Positions 1-11,069 of a DNA stretch of 64,000 nucleotides are shown here, one piece after another. The stretch covers positions 20,374,891 through 20,438,890 of the forward strand of contig NC_091127.1 of NCBI RefSeq assembly GCF_040183065.1. Direction: 5' to 3'. Below the pieces are notes generated by a model that was not told the origin of the DNA, searched no databases, and saw only the letters and a list, made by a program, of their open reading frames with translations. The translations under genes and the position numbers were made by a program. This stretch comes from Periplaneta americana (taxonomy: Eukaryota > Arthropoda > Insecta > Blattodea > Blattidae). Each line of letters starts with the position of its first letter. The first letter of the stretch is position 1.

Positions 1-646
1 TTTATATGATACACGGGATGAAAACTATAAAAACACGAAACTTAAAGAAGAAATCTGGAGACAAATATCAGATTATCTGAAAATAAATAGGGCTTTATTT
101 TATTTTGATGAGATTTAATAGTATTGATTAAACATTTGAAATAATGTATCTGTATGTCTTAATAGTTTACGTAATTTTAATCAGAATATAACAAAGAATT
201 CTTTAACATATCATCATTCAAATCGAAACCAGTGTCCAAAGCTAGCTCTTATTTTCATAAGATACAATGTGATTTTCAGATATTTCTGGCTTTAATTTTA
301 GGCCTACTTCTTATTTTCATGAACAAAATATGTTCATGTAACTCCATTTCCTCATCATCTGAATACTCAGATTCAACAAAACGTTCGTACGTAATTTGTA
401 AAGTACGACAATATACTTACAGGTTACGGTATATATTTAAGTACGACAATATACGTAAATACATAACCTATAATATTTCCCCCAACGAGTCATTACTATA
501 ATCAGAAAAATGCTTTCTGCATGAAGGCAGTGCATAGATGATCATAGCGAGATGTGATCTGTGATAGCGAGAACTCGCCAAGTGTGTGGAGGAAGGCTCT
601 TCGCCTCTTTCTCGTAACACATTTCTCGCTAGCGAAAACTCTTCAA
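1..646. other. AT-rich unassigned DNA
   Basis: No supported gene or repeat boundary. Short open frames here lack splice signals and family resemblance. Around 540-640 the motif tagcgaga/tctcgct recurs in both orientations, giving a weak local inverted repeat of unknown meaning. Confidence 0.5.
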
Positions 647-1612
647 GGGCCGATTGTATAAACCATTTAATCTTAGATCAGAGGTTAAATTGATCCTCGT
701 TCTAGCTGAACTTGGAATTTTGTGTTGTATAAAGTTAATCTGAGATTAATTTGTCTTAAACTAAAGTCAACTTTGACTGAAGAAATTTCTCCGATTAAGT
801 TATATGATCCAAGTTCAGTTATTTCTTTTTTCTTTGAAATATACGAGTGACAGATTGTGCAAATAAAATATCCATTATTATTAATATTAATAGATATGTT
901 AGGTACATTTATATATATTTCTTTCAATTTCTTGCCTTAATACACAAACAATCTTATATTTTATAAGGCTCTATCGTGTTCAGCAGTATCAAATAACATA
1001 ACCTATAATTACATAATGTTTATAACAACCAATGGATATGATAGATACATTCATAAATGTTCAATTAACTGTATTACTAAACGAAAATTGTCTTTTTATA
1101 AAGCTTTATTATGTTTAGCAGTATCAAACACCATAACATGATAACAACTTGGAGAACAGTCAACCTTCTTCTTATTGTCCGCCATTATTTACACTGCACA
1201 AAAAACCAGTGTCTCCAACAGAGTGTAATACGGAAAGTCGCCAAAAAGTAGTTGTAAAGTCGCTAGATTTCTCATTATCAACAAATAAAGATTAAATTTT
1301 GTCATTACGGGGTGCTAAAAGGGTCACTAAATCCCTATTTAAGGAATATAAAAGTTAAAAGAAATTGTTGTTGAAAAAGAGTTAAAGTCGCTAGATTGGC
1401 AACACTGAACAAACCTGTCCGCGCATCACGTATTTCACCTGTTTATGCGATGTTGCCAAATCCTTTTTCACGTGAACTTAGATTGCATTTGAACCAAGGT
1501 AATTTGATCGCAGAAAAGTTTTATACAATAAAAGAAGTGTCTGAACTCGGTTCACTTTTCGATCTTCGATCAAAGTTGATCTTTAGTCAGGGAGTTTTAT
1601 ACAATTGGGCCC
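647..1612. mobile_element. TIR element, possibly PIF/Harbinger-like MITE
   Basis: The left end begins gggccgattgtataaa and the right end closes with the inverse, tttatacaattgggccc, with one mismatch over about 17 bp. Inside both ends lie related subterminal stretches rich in ttgatc and tctgag. No transposase is recognisable, so this would be a non-autonomous copy. Flanking bases do not give a convincing target duplication, and the middle (about 950-1390) may hold an unrelated insertion. Superfamily assignment is inference from the GGGCC start. Confidence 0.5.
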
Positions 1613-1955
1613 AAGTGTGTTACGGGCCTAATACAGCACCATACTCGGGGATAGTGGTCTGCTACATGGCAACGCTGCATCAGTCAGTGTGTCTCTGTAA
1701 TGCGCTCGAGAATAAGTCTTACGTCAGCTTCGGTTAACTTGTTCTCTATCAATCAAATTATGGCACCTTAATATAGACCATGTTACGCTAATGTATAGTA
1801 CATGCAAGATATTGTTTAAATTACACAGAGAACCTTTGGCAATGTAATTCAAAAGGAAAACACATTTGTACTTGTAAGGCAAACGAGTTTGAGTTCAAAT
1901 GTTGACATGTTCATATTGTTCTTCGACGGCTAACAATCGATTTTCTTCACTGCAG
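1613..1955. other. Unassigned spacer
   Basis: No coding signal, splice signal or repeat edge that I can support between the TIR element and the start of the decayed hAT element. Confidence 0.5.
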
Positions 1956-2201
1956 GGATGGACAAAAATAACCGGTTATTTTCATACGGTTAACAGGTTA
2001 ATTACCGTTTATTTTTGCTTGCCGGTTTAACATGAATAAATGCTTATTTTTATTATCTTATACTCTATGTCAGCCGTGGCGAGAACGTGACTCGCGAGAC
2101 ATTGTGGCTCGCAGTGATAGCTGTGCATTTCGCTTGCTTCTAGCCTCCGCCAACCCCCACCCTCTCACTAACTGGAGTCAAACTCCGTTCCATTTGTATT
2201 T

Positions 2202-2446
2202 CTTTGATGGGCGATCATAAGAGTACAAGTCAAAAAACCTTATTTTACAGGAGAGCAAAAAAACTGTTCAACATCGTACATGATTTTGAAGATGCTGTTA
2301 TATGCATCAGAGAATGTGGCGTTCTAGAGCAGGTTTTGACTTGTACTCTTTTTACCAGACATAGATATCGAGCTGATGATGACAAAACTGTACATATCTC
2401 AATTTCGCCAAAAATTGACTTGTACTCTTATGATCGCCCATCAAAG
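2202..2446. mobile_element. 245-bp MITE with 32-bp perfect TIRs
   Basis: Positions 2202-2233 and 2415-2446 are perfect inverted repeats of 32 bp starting ctttgatgggcgatcataag. A third, partial copy of the inner TIR part (ttgacttgtactctt) lies at 2336-2350, in the orientation of the right TIR. The bases attt flank both sides, a possible 4-bp TSD that may be chance. No coding capacity. Superfamily unknown. It sits inside the decayed hAT. Confidence 0.8.
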
Positions 2447-2654
2447 ATTTGTCTCTGACCTGCGAGTGGCATACGTCTCTCTCGAAACCATGTACGAAAG
2501 TTCTACGTAGGATGGTAGGACGCATTTTTTTGCTGTCAATATGATGAGAATATTAAATGTATGATTTGTTCACAAGTATTACGAGGAAAACGGCTGTATA
2601 ACATAAAACGGCATTATACTACATGTTACTGATGAAACATTAAAAGGTTAAGTG

Positions 2655-2656
2655 AT

Positions 2657-2699
<43 letters not shown>
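2655..2699. repeat. (ATC)n microsatellite
   Basis: About 15 tandem trinucleotides, atc/tca. It lies between the BED-finger remnant and the C-terminal transposase remnant of the decayed hAT, and may mark where the core was lost. Confidence 0.95.
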
Positions 2700-2835
2700 C
2701 CTCTGTACGTCGACCCTTTTTCAGCAGATGTACAAATAGTGCGGTTAGCTCTTCAATTTGAACTCACTGATTTACTATGTGATGTCAAATGAAAGCTAGA
2801 TGTAAGGACTTGACAATTGTTGAACTGTCAAATCT

Positions 2836-3063
2836 TTGCCAAAAAACAAATATCCGAAGCTTCGTTCTTTCGCTTGCTCTGTTGAAGCCATGTTCGCTAC
2901 AACTTACGTTTGTGAGAAATTATTTTCAACAATTAAAATAGTAAAAACCAAATTTAGATCACGACTGACAGACGAATACTTTCGTCATCAACTACGACTG
3001 GCAGTAAGTGACATAATTCCTGATTTTGAAACTTTGTCGCAGAGACATTCTGAAGACAGTTAA
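2836..3063 (+). pseudogene. hAT transposase C-terminal fragment
   Basis: A 75-residue open segment reads YPKLRSFACSVEAMFATTYV, then CEKLFSTIK, then KFRSRLTDEYFRHQLRLAVS. This is the signature of the hAT C-terminal dimerisation region in GTF2I-repeat/ZBED5-like transposases (established family knowledge: ...F(G/A)STYxCEKLFS...RSRLTDEHL...). Only about a tenth of a usual transposase is present and no D-D-E catalytic residues lie upstream. It is a relic. A second fragment of the same family lies on the minus strand near 3840-4140. Confidence 0.75.
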
Positions 3064-3065
3064 TC

Positions 3066-3455
3066 TTCGTTACACGTAATAAACATTAGTTTGTAGCCTT
3101 GTACTGTATAAAATTATATTTAAGTGCTTGACGTAAGGAAAATTAAAATCCGTTAATAAGTCAGACAGTTGCTTCACTTCCCCTTCGGGTACCCGCCTCC
3201 CTACATGCTATGCACGTTGCAGGTTGCACAGTGGCTCGGCGCACGATTACATTTTCGCCACCGCTGCTCTATGTAATCACGTAATCAACCCTGTATACAA
3301 ATTGTCTCGTGGGCCATTCATCACATGGAGTATCGGTTACTACTTTATTCACTTCATCTGCCCATAGATGCCAAAAATGAAATTCGACTTTGATTAAATG
3401 TCAATAATAAATGCATATCTTAATCGCTAACTTTCTCTAATTGGCTTACAATGTA
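3066..3455. other. Unassigned spacer
   Basis: No gene seen. A GC-richer patch at 3180-3280 has no open frame with splice sites. Confidence 0.5.
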
Positions 3456-3534
3456 CAGGGTTATTCTAAAAGATGGACCCAATTTCATTAATTTATATTT
3501 AATGAAGTATAAATTGGACATGAACAATCTACAT

Positions 3535-4383
3535 CAGGCCTGCACAAGATTTGCGCTCTCCGAGCCGGCTCACAGCTCATGAGCGGAATGCAGATATTTG
3601 CTGCGCTCTGTATAAGGGTGGACTGGAAGAAGGGGTGATCTCGTACAAAATATACACAGAAGGAAGTACTATTACGAGTGTTTATGAAATGAATTCCCGT
3701 TCAATGTTTGCAAAACTATCTTGGACTATTATTAATTAATAAAGAAATATTTATTTTACAGAAATAATAGAAATTCTATAGCTACTTAAATGTACAATAT
3801 CATTTTGTTATATTTTTATTTATCAGAACATCAAAACGAGGTTTTATGCTCTTGGCAGCTGAAAGGAACAGTAGCCTACTGATCGTAATGAAACATCAGT
3901 TGCAGTTGTTCGATGTCTGCCTTTATTAAAGTTTATTATAGAAAACAGTTTCTCACAAATATAAATGTTGAGCCAAACATAGCAATCATTTTCACAGCCA
4001 GCCTGTGTAAACATGGATATTATTGCTAATGTTTAGTCTTGTAAAACTCAACCAGGCTAGTAGTATTATTCAAACGATCTTTAGCCCTTAGGTCACATTG
4101 AAGATCAATAAGTTCGAGCTGTAAATCGTGAAATGTTAAATGTTATGTTCCGTCTTTTAGGTTCCTCCATACTGTACTATAGCAGTAGGTAAGCAACGTG
4201 AAACAGTTACTGAGAATAGGCCTACACACTGCACTCCACTATTTATAGATAGCTGAGTGGTCGTTTCCCTCTCCTCTACATATAGCAAGTCTATGTCTCT
4301 CTGACGTATCTTCCTCTCCGTTTCGGCGAGCGGAAAACACAGCTCTCCCGGCGCGGTCGTTGAGCGCTGTTTGTGCAGGTATG
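3535..4383 (-). mobile_element. Non-autonomous hAT nested in mariner
   Basis: The 8-bp direct repeat atctacat is at 3527-3534 and 4384-4391, the hallmark TSD length of hAT. The ends are caggcctgcacaag and, inverted, catacctgcacaaa (11 of 14 match). On the minus strand about 3840-4140 decayed coding is readable: HDLQLELIDLQCDLRAKDR, then VEFYKTKH and MIAMFGSTFI, the C-terminal hAT segment of the GTF2IRD2-like group. Stops and frameshifts make it inactive. It entered after the mariner, because it interrupts it. Confidence 0.85.
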
Positions 4384-4432
4384 ATCTACATACTAATAAA
4401 AAGAGAAAGTTTCAAAGTTTTTCTAACACAGG

Positions 4433-4840
4433 TTATAAATGTTCAATGTGTCCCTCCTCTGCTGCACGGCAAACATCTAAGCGGCAGCAAAACTCGTCCC
4501 ACACGCGAAGAAGCACGTCTTGTGTTACTGAGTTCACCACAGCAGTGACACGGTTCCGCAGTTCGGCTAGAACTGTTGGTAGAGGTGGGACGTAAACAGC
4601 CTCCTTCACATAACCCCACAAAAAAAAAGTCACATGGCGTGAGATCAGGAGATCTCGGTGGCAGAAGTGTACAGCCAGGTCTTGATTTCCCATGCCACCT
4701 ATCCATCGTTGAGGAAGGGATTGATTTAAAAATCCTCGGACGTCACGGTGCCAATGGGGCGAAGCTCCATCCTGTTGGAAAATGAAGTCTTGTGAATCTT
4801 CGGTAAATTGAGGAAAAAGCCATTGTTTCAACATGTGCAA
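4433..4840 (-). pseudogene. Mariner-like transposase C-terminal half, frameshifted
   Basis: The minus strand reads FQQDGASPHWHRDVRGFLNQ with WIGG, where the D of QQDGA is the second catalytic Asp of the DDE core. In a shifted frame (4443-4706) PPRSPDLTPCDFFF carries the third catalytic Asp, and the reading then returns to LRVWDEFCCRLDVCRAAEEG and ends HIEHL. At least two frame changes lie between 4640 and 4720. The first catalytic Asp and the helix-turn-helix domain are absent. The family match is from memory of insect mariner-like transposases ending ...IEHL. Confidence 0.75.
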
Positions 4841-5249
4841 ACTCTAGCACGCAGAAAACCTTATGCTGCATGGTAGCCATCTTACTCACAACTGACACGA
4901 AATGCCCTGCCTATTGGCGCGAGAACCCTAGCGGCCGTTTATGCAACTATCACCGACCGCCCACGCGGTGGAAAACAAAACTTTGGAACTTCCTCTTTCG
5001 TTCGGTAGACTGTTCATGTTCAAGTTGTATGTCGTGAAATACAAATGAATGAAATTGGGTCCATCTTTTAGAATAACCCTGCATATCTGGGTATATTTAA
5101 GCATTTCAAACGGCGAGAAACTTTGACTTCAGTATTTATTGGTTATAGTAGAAAAGAGTGCCCGCCGAAATGTATCATAATTTTAAAAATTATGCAATTT
5201 GTGTTATTGTTTATTTACCTTACCTACAACGCTAATGTGAGTGACGTAA

Positions 5250-6300
5250 TTGTGTGTGGGAAAATATCAGAGATAGTATCAAAATCGCAGCTGAGCAGAG
5301 CATAGCTTATTATGAAACTAAGAAAAAGAAATCGTGGTTTGATGAAGATTGTTGCACGGTAGTACAAAGAAGGAAACAGGCAAAATTTAAATTCTTACAG
5401 GATCCAGTTGAGGCGAATAGAGATACCGTAATTATTTCAATAAAAGACGGGAAGCAAATCGTACACTTAGGAACAAAAAGAGAGATTACTTGAAGGAAAA
5501 ACTCAATGAGATAGAAACAAATAGTAAAAATAAAAACATTAGAGATTTATATAAGGGTATAAAGGAATTTAAGAATGGATATCAGGCAAGGGTAAACGTG
5601 GTCAAGGATGAGAATGGTGACTTGCTTGCAGACTCTCATTCAGTCCTGAACTTACTTACTTACAAATGGCTTTTAAGGAACCCGAAGGTTCATTGCCGCC
5701 CTCACATAAGCCCGCCATCGGTCCCTATCCTGTGCAAGATTAATCCAGTCTCTATCATCATATCCCACCTCCCTCAAATCCATTTTCTATAAAGACTAGT
5801 TACGTTCCAAGTGCCAAATCTCAAAACCTTATTCCTTTGCTGTGGTCGTGCCAGAGAATCAGTCCTATTCCGAGGCTTATTGTAGGGATTCGTAACAAGC
5901 TGTTTTTTACGGTGATGGGTTGTTAGCCCTTCGCCCAACCCCCAAGCTGGAGGACCACCCCTTATCGGCTGTCCACGACTGCTTATTCAATATATTCGCA
6001 GCTACCCTCCATATCTGGAGGCCGTCTCCTCTATCCGCAACCTGAGGACGCGCCATGCCGTGGTGATAGGGACCCACAATACATGGCATTCAGTCCTGAA
6101 CAGATGGAAAAACTATTTTAGGTAACTACTAAATGTAAATGATCGGGACGAAATTCAAATACAAACTGCTGAGCCATTTATACCCGAATCCACACTTTCT
6201 GAAGTCTAAATTGCGATAGAAAAGCTGAAAAATTACAGGTCTCTGGGTATCGATCAAATTCCAGCAGAATTAATACAAGAGGGTGAAAGCGCATTATCTA
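5250..6300 (+). mobile_element. LINE family A fragment (endonuclease-RT linker)
   Basis: Two reading frames, 5254-5490 and 5490-5650, carry WENIRDSIKIAAEQS, KKSWFDEDC and KNIRDLYKGIKEFKNGYQAR, a linker found between endonuclease and reverse transcriptase in the LINE proteins often annotated craniofacial development protein 2-like. A frameshift lies near 5460-5490. After an insertion at 5652-6087 the frame remnants resume with RWKNYF and decayed SLGIDQIPAELIQEG, the start of the RT domain, up to about 6300. Truncated at both ends and inactive. Confidence 0.7.
5652..6087 (-). mobile_element. LINE A internal-deletion derivative with 14-bp TSD
   Basis: It is flanked by a perfect 14-bp direct repeat, attcagtcctgaac, at 5638-5651 and 6088-6101. 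Read on the minus strand it starts with the family's 5' UTR (ccatgtattgtgggtccc), runs into the start of the endonuclease ORF, then jumps near 5788 to the last ~135 bp of the family and ends in the (GTAA)n tail. Both termini are therefore kept while about the whole ORF is deleted. The break point lies in a short T-rich stretch shared by both sides. It is inserted in another member of its own family. Confidence 0.85.
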
Positions 6301-6783
6301 CCGAAATTTATAAGCTTTGGCGTTGGACCTCGGGCTCACTTCGCCATCATTTATTCACTTATCATCATCATCATTACCATAGTCCCGGTTAAGCTCACCA
6401 TGCAACATGCTATATTCGTACAAGCGCGACCGTTCGGCGACAAATATCATTCACGGAACAAGAGTGGTAATCATAATAATCTTCAGGCTGCTGTGCAAGC
6501 CTTCGGGCTCCGTGAAAGGAGAAATATATCTTGTCACTTAGATCACACAGGAATACACGTTGTCTAACTAATTACATTAACAATTCGTTCAGATCTTGTA
6601 TTTACGGTCTGGGATATGTATTCACACTGGCCGCATGGATGGGACAGACAACAACAGACATGTAACAGCAAAGACAATAGTATAAGTTACTACGATAAAA
6701 GGTTAGGAAGTGCTTTTTGTAATTCACTTCACAAACATTTATTGTACATTTTTTGCACGATCATATTTTTAAAATTGCAAATC
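6300..6783. other. Dispersed-repeat-like spacer
   Basis: The stretch from about 6310 (acctcgggctcacttcgcc) to 6560 looks like a repeat I remember from cockroach-type DNA but cannot name. No TIR, tRNA-like box or protein domain is visible. The rest is AT-rich without features. Confidence 0.35.
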
Positions 6784-7409
6784 TATTTTCCAAAATCCAT
6801 ATGTCGTCAGTTTTGAGAACTAGCTAATTGAATTTCAGAATAAAACAAAACACACACTACAGTAAACAATATTACACGAAGGCCATGATCTGCAAGAATG
6901 CTGACATATTTACAGCTCAAATTAATTGGTTATTAAAAACTTAACTTACTAAAAATTATTTACAAGTTCGATTCTGTGGTGTGTAATTTTCTGGGTACAG
7001 CTGTGTATTGGATATTAAAAACTACAAAACTTGAGGTGGTTTGATGACATTATTACCATTAGAAATGAAATATTATTGTAGTTAATGCCATGATGTGACT
7101 ATTTTTCATTAATTATACATATTAATGCTATGTTGATGATATGAAAGTGAAACCCTTTTTGGGTTATATAAGTAGATGTAGAGAATAACTTAAATTAGAT
7201 TTTGATTTCTATATTTTACTGAGTGGCGGCTATATAGTATATTTATATAGTACATGTTACTGAAAACTATAAAACTTACGTAAGATAATAATATTATTAA
7301 AAATCAAATATTTTTATAGTTATTAATCAAGTGGGGGTTGGGTCTTTTTAATATATTTAATGGCGGTGTGTGTAAATATTTATATGCGTGGTTCTCTTCA
7401 GTATTGACT

Positions 7410-7466
<57 letters not shown>

Positions 7467-7593
7467 CTTTCATTATTATGGAAACAAATAACTTTCAGAA
7501 TGTCTGATATTCTTCATTGAAAATAAATCTGAAAAATGTTTATTTGAACGTCTAATGAACTTAGTTTGCAGCATTTGCTGCACATGCCACTAG
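6784..7593 (+). mobile_element. Helitron-like element, 5'-truncated
   Basis: The 3' end is gcagcatttgctgc (a 6-bp stem hairpin) followed 12 bp later by CACTAG, then T: the Helitron pattern of a hairpin before a CTAR terminus inserted at A^T. The sequence matches two other copies in the window, at 50424-51305 and, on the minus strand, inside 29107-33207. The first ~70 bp of the consensus are missing at the left. A (GA)n tract at 7410-7463 is an expansion of a short gagaga run present in the other copies. No RepHel ORF, so non-autonomous. Confidence 0.7.
7410..7463. repeat. (GA)n microsatellite
   Basis: About 27 GA dinucleotides inside the Helitron-like copy. The two sister copies have only three or four GA units at this place, so the expansion is specific to this copy. 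Confidence 0.95.
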
Positions 7594-7817
7594 TAGGCTA
7601 CAATATATTTTGCATTGAAAATTTAGAGCAATATTATTCCAAAGCCTTCGCAAAACTGCACTGTAATGGGTCTATTTCAGTATAATTTTATGTTATGAAG
7701 AATGGTTTCCTTAGCAACAAGTTTCTGTGTGGGAATTCTAACTTTCAAGACCTAACAACAATAGCTGAAAAAAAAAAAAAAACAAAAAACAAAAAACCAC
7801 GATCGTTAAAAAATATA

Positions 7818-9463
7818 CAGTGGATAACAGTTATATTTGTACAGGCTGAAATTTTGTAAAGAAATAACTTGGTTTTTCTTATAAATTGATTTAAACTTTA
7901 AAATATTTTAATATATTATTAAAATCCTTATACTAAATAGGTACAATGTAACAAAATGATGACAGTGTTATTTATAAACAGTGGGAAGTAAATGCATCAC
8001 AATAAGGCAACATATCATGCAACACTCTTATTTATACACTTTACAAAGATACGTTACATTTACTGTGTGCATAGATGGTTAACTAGTTTCCGTACCTATT
8101 GGGGTGGGGGAGTTGCGATGTTGTCTGTTATGTATTATATCAGCCGTGTCCAACATGAAGAAAGGGAAGGAGCTAAGCAAAGAACTTAAACATACGATAA
8201 TCAGTCTTGCTTTGAGGGGCTATTCACTCAGGAAAATTGGTAATATTGTGAAAAAACCTCACTCAACAGTAAGTTATATAGTAAATAAGTTCAAATATAA
8301 TGGTTCCATTAAGAATATTCCGAGAAGAAGTAGAGAATCGTTCCTGAATGAGAGAGAAAAACGTTTCATTATTAACAAAGTTAAAGTGAACCCACGTGTA
8401 ACTGCACCAGAAATTGTGCAGATGTTGCAACAGGCATCGAGTAAGAAGGTATCCAGTCAGACCGTTCGAAGAGTACTATGGCAGCATGGGTATCGCGGCA
8501 GAATCCCAAGAAAAAGGCCATATGTAAGTAAAAAGAATCGTGAAGCAAGACTGGCATTTGCTAAAGAGCACCAGGACAAACCTCAAACCTTCTGGAATAC
8601 TGTGATTTGCTCTGATGAGACTAAAATAAATCTATTTGGATCTGATGGAATACAGACGGTGTGGAGGAAAGCCAATACGGCCGATAATGTGGAGAATACT
8701 TTACCAACAGTCAAGCACGGAGGTGGATCAATTAAATTTTGGGGGTGTATGTCATCAGATGGAGTGGGTACGATTCATTTCATTGTTGACAACTTGAACA
8801 AATGGGGTTATTTGAACATTTTAAAAAATAATGTCAAACGAAGTGTGGAAAAAATGGGACTATCAGCATCTTACGTGTTTCAGCAAGATAACGACCCCAA
8901 GCATACAGCAGAAATTAACAAACTGTGGCTCATCTGAAATGTTCCTAAACAGCTCAGAACACCTGCCCAATCTGTGGACCTTAATCCTATTGAGCATCTA
9001 TGGCCAATTCTCAAGAGAAGAGTTCGTAAATGTAAAGTAATATCTAAAGAAGATCTAAAGAAAGTTATTTTGAAGACGTGGGAAGAAATTAAACCTGCCA
9101 CTTGTCTTAGGCTTGTACAGTCATGCAAAAAAGGTGCAGAGCTGTATTGAATGCTAGGGGCTATTCAACAAAGTATTAAAACTTCCCGTCTGTGCCATAA
9201 ATGTAAAAACAAAGAAACATTTATAATTTATTTTTGTAACTGTACAAATAAGAATGTTGCAGGGAAAAGGCCGTGTTTTTGTTTAAATAGAGGAAGTTGT
9301 TATGTTAAAGTATTTGAAAAATTATTTTTATATGTTATTATTGTTAAGTATGTAGATAATCTATAATTCAACATAAAACAGAAGAATACAATATTTATTT
9401 CTGCAGAAAAAACGTTGTTTTAAATATTAAATACAGCTGTACAAATATAACTGTTATCCACTG
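7818..9463 (+). mobile_element. Full-length Tc1-like element
   Basis: The 27-bp perfect TIRs (cagtggataacagttatatt...) lie at 7818-7844 and 9437-9463, each flanked by TA (7816-7817, 9464-9465), the Tc1/mariner target. The 1646-bp element contains one transposase gene (8155-9150) broken by a single stop codon. Size, TIRs and gene position match a complete Tc1-type transposon, and perfect TIRs suggest recent activity. An A-rich run lies just upstream at 7769-7797. Confidence 0.92.
8155..9150 (+). pseudogene. Tc1-like transposase, one in-frame stop
   Basis: The reading frame encodes 331 codons, the usual Tc1 length, with TGA at codon 261 (8935-8937) as the only lesion; the frame continues unbroken to the natural stop. 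Residues 1-60 form a helix-turn-helix (SLRKIGNIVKKPHSTVSYIV), a second DNA-binding region follows to about 120, and the DDE core has D154 (ICSDETKINL), D245 (QQDNDPKH) and E280 (LNPIEHLW), spacing DD34E. KHGGGSIKFWGCMSSDGVG is the usual mid-domain motif. I start at 8155 because the MKKGKELSKEL opening fits the family better than the upstream ATG at 8104. The stop removes E280, so the protein cannot cut DNA. Confidence 0.9.
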
Positions 9464-9581
9464 TATATACAATATTATTCTCCGCCAGAATGTTTTGCGG
9501 GCACGGTAGAATAGATATGAACGCGCCTATGTACAGAATGTACAGAAGAAGATTTGTCGTGTCTGCAGATATGAACGGACC

Positions 9582-10375
9582 TAAAGGCCCGCGCCAACTT
9601 AGTGGAATCGAATCGAACAAAATTTCTCTTCATAATGTATTTAAATGGAAGATAGCAGAAAGCGCGCGTCGACACGAATCGAACAGAATATAATTCAGGA
9701 GCTATAGTCCCGACGCTGTTATTTCCGGCGTGACTCCGCCTCTTTGCTTACGTCTTAGAAAGTGAAGACTCTATAAAGTCTAGTAGGTAGTATCGTTCGC
9801 CATTTTTGTTCTTACGTTGCCGAGCTACCATACGAGGACTCTATTTACCATACTGTTAAACATTATCATGTCGTAGCTCCTATGACAATAAATCAAACGC
9901 AATGTAATTCAGCAAATAACGTCTTCGTGTGCTTTCTGCGAACGGCAACGAAAGAGCTAAAATGGCGGGCGATTATATTAAGTATTTATCGAGCCTTAAG
10001 AAATGAATCAGCGAATCACAAGACGCACACGTTTAAATGTAGCCGACCTGCAACGCGATTGGCTGCCGGAAATTAGAGCGACGGGACTATAGAATATTTA
10101 TTCCACTGTCGGAACAGAATTTGTTTCGGATATGATCGTAATTTCTCGTGGCTTAATTTATTTACTATTGAAAGTTATTGCTGAAATAGTACGTAGGCCT
10201 ATACAAGTCACAAATTAATACGAACGAAGAAAAATTAACAAATCTTGTGCAGAATTATCATCTTTTGTATGACAAAACACAAAAGTACCGTTCGATTAGA
10301 TTCCACTAGATGTGAGCGGCAGCATATTTTTCGTTTCAATTCGATTCGATTCCTTTAAGTGGGAGCGGGCCTTTA
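9582..10375. mobile_element. TIR element with nested MITE
   Basis: The left end taaaggcccgcgccaactta and the right end, inverted taaaggcccgctcccactta, match closely, and both continue into ggaatcgaatcgaa (about 35 bp TIRs). The interior holds an independent 391-bp MITE at 9702-10092. No transposase is visible. The exact termini and TSD are uncertain (TA or TAA are possible). Confidence 0.65.
9702..10092. mobile_element. 391-bp MITE, ctatagtcccg TIRs
   Basis: The left terminus ctatagtcccgacgctgtta and the inverted right terminus ctatagtcccgtcgctctaa match over about 28 bp with few differences, both leading into tttccggc. No ORF. I recall MITEs with this tatagtcccg start as widespread in insects. 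TSD unresolved; TA is possible. It is inserted within the larger TIR element. Confidence 0.7.
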
Positions 10376-11069
10376 TAGTACTTTCGGACAATTTCAGACA
10401 TTCCAGTAATGTGGAGCACAAGGAAGTAGGGTTCCACACCAGTTCTAACCATCTGAATATCCCGAATAAAATTCAAACATACTGGCGCAGCACACTGGGT
10501 CGGCGGCGTGTTGATTCGCCGTTACGTCATTGCGGTCGTGTGTATGCTTCCTGTGTAGTCAAACGGAGTTCCATAAAAACATCGAAATGAAAGACAAAAA
10601 AGAGGGTAGACTGCATAAACACAGTTTAGTGATATTATTTTAAGCAATCTTCTGTCAATTTTTTTTTATTAAATGCTATTATTTCGCTAGTTTAAATTAC
10701 TTCGAGATGTTAAAATTAACAATAAGACCAAATTTACTTCTAGTTTGAAACTCCAGTATTCTTTTAATTAATTAAAATTGCACTGCAAGTAATATGTCTA
10801 AAGTTTTAAACCAGTTTTATTACTAACTCATGTAGGTATGGTATACGAGTTCTATTTGTAAGTTCTAAGCTTCACATGAAAAAAGTTACTGTATTCCAAA
10901 ACAAATGTTTATTTATTCACCATAAACACTTTTTAAGCATACATAATTTACAAAAAGGTCACAGAAGTGTCTGTTTTAATCTGAAAACCACTCCTCCGCA
11001 TTATTAGTGCTTCATTCGATGAAAACTCATTTCCTTTCAATGTTATTTTTCTTTCTTTCTTTCTTCTTT
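10376..11069. other. AT-rich unassigned DNA
   Basis: No repeat edge or gene. A GC-richer patch at 10480-10570 lacks splice sites. Confidence 0.5.

Larger units (their letters stand above)
1956..3065 (+). mobile_element. Decayed hAT element (ZBED/GTF2I-repeat type)
   Basis: The left edge has a hAT-like start, cagggatggacaaaaataac. At 2518-2631 a frame reads a BED-type zinc-finger remnant (MICSQV...KRHYTTC), the usual N-terminus of ZBED/GTF2IRD2-like hAT transposases. At 2836-3063 the C-terminal dimerisation segment of the same family follows. The catalytic core between them is missing or replaced, and a MITE is inserted at 2202-2446. No matching right TIR was found, so the right limit is approximate. 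Non-functional. Confidence 0.6.
3456..5081 (-). mobile_element. Mariner-like deletion derivative with nested hAT
   Basis: Positions 3456-3489 and 5048-5081 form perfect 34-bp TIRs starting cagggttattctaaaagatg. The left flank is TA and the right flank is CA then TA, consistent with a TA target that took one substitution. Transposase sequence (minus strand, 4433-4840) is only the C-terminal half, so the N-terminal DNA-binding region has been deleted. An 849-bp hAT with its own TSD is inserted at 3535-4383. Without it the element would be about 769 bp, a typical internally deleted, trans-mobilised copy. Confidence 0.85.

Noticed and set aside
7338-7520. Arg-Glu repeat protein
   Set aside because: Translation of the (GA)n tract in a Helitron-like copy.
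9882-10076. Short protein in the 391-bp MITE
   Set aside because: Lies wholly within a non-coding MITE with clear TIRs.
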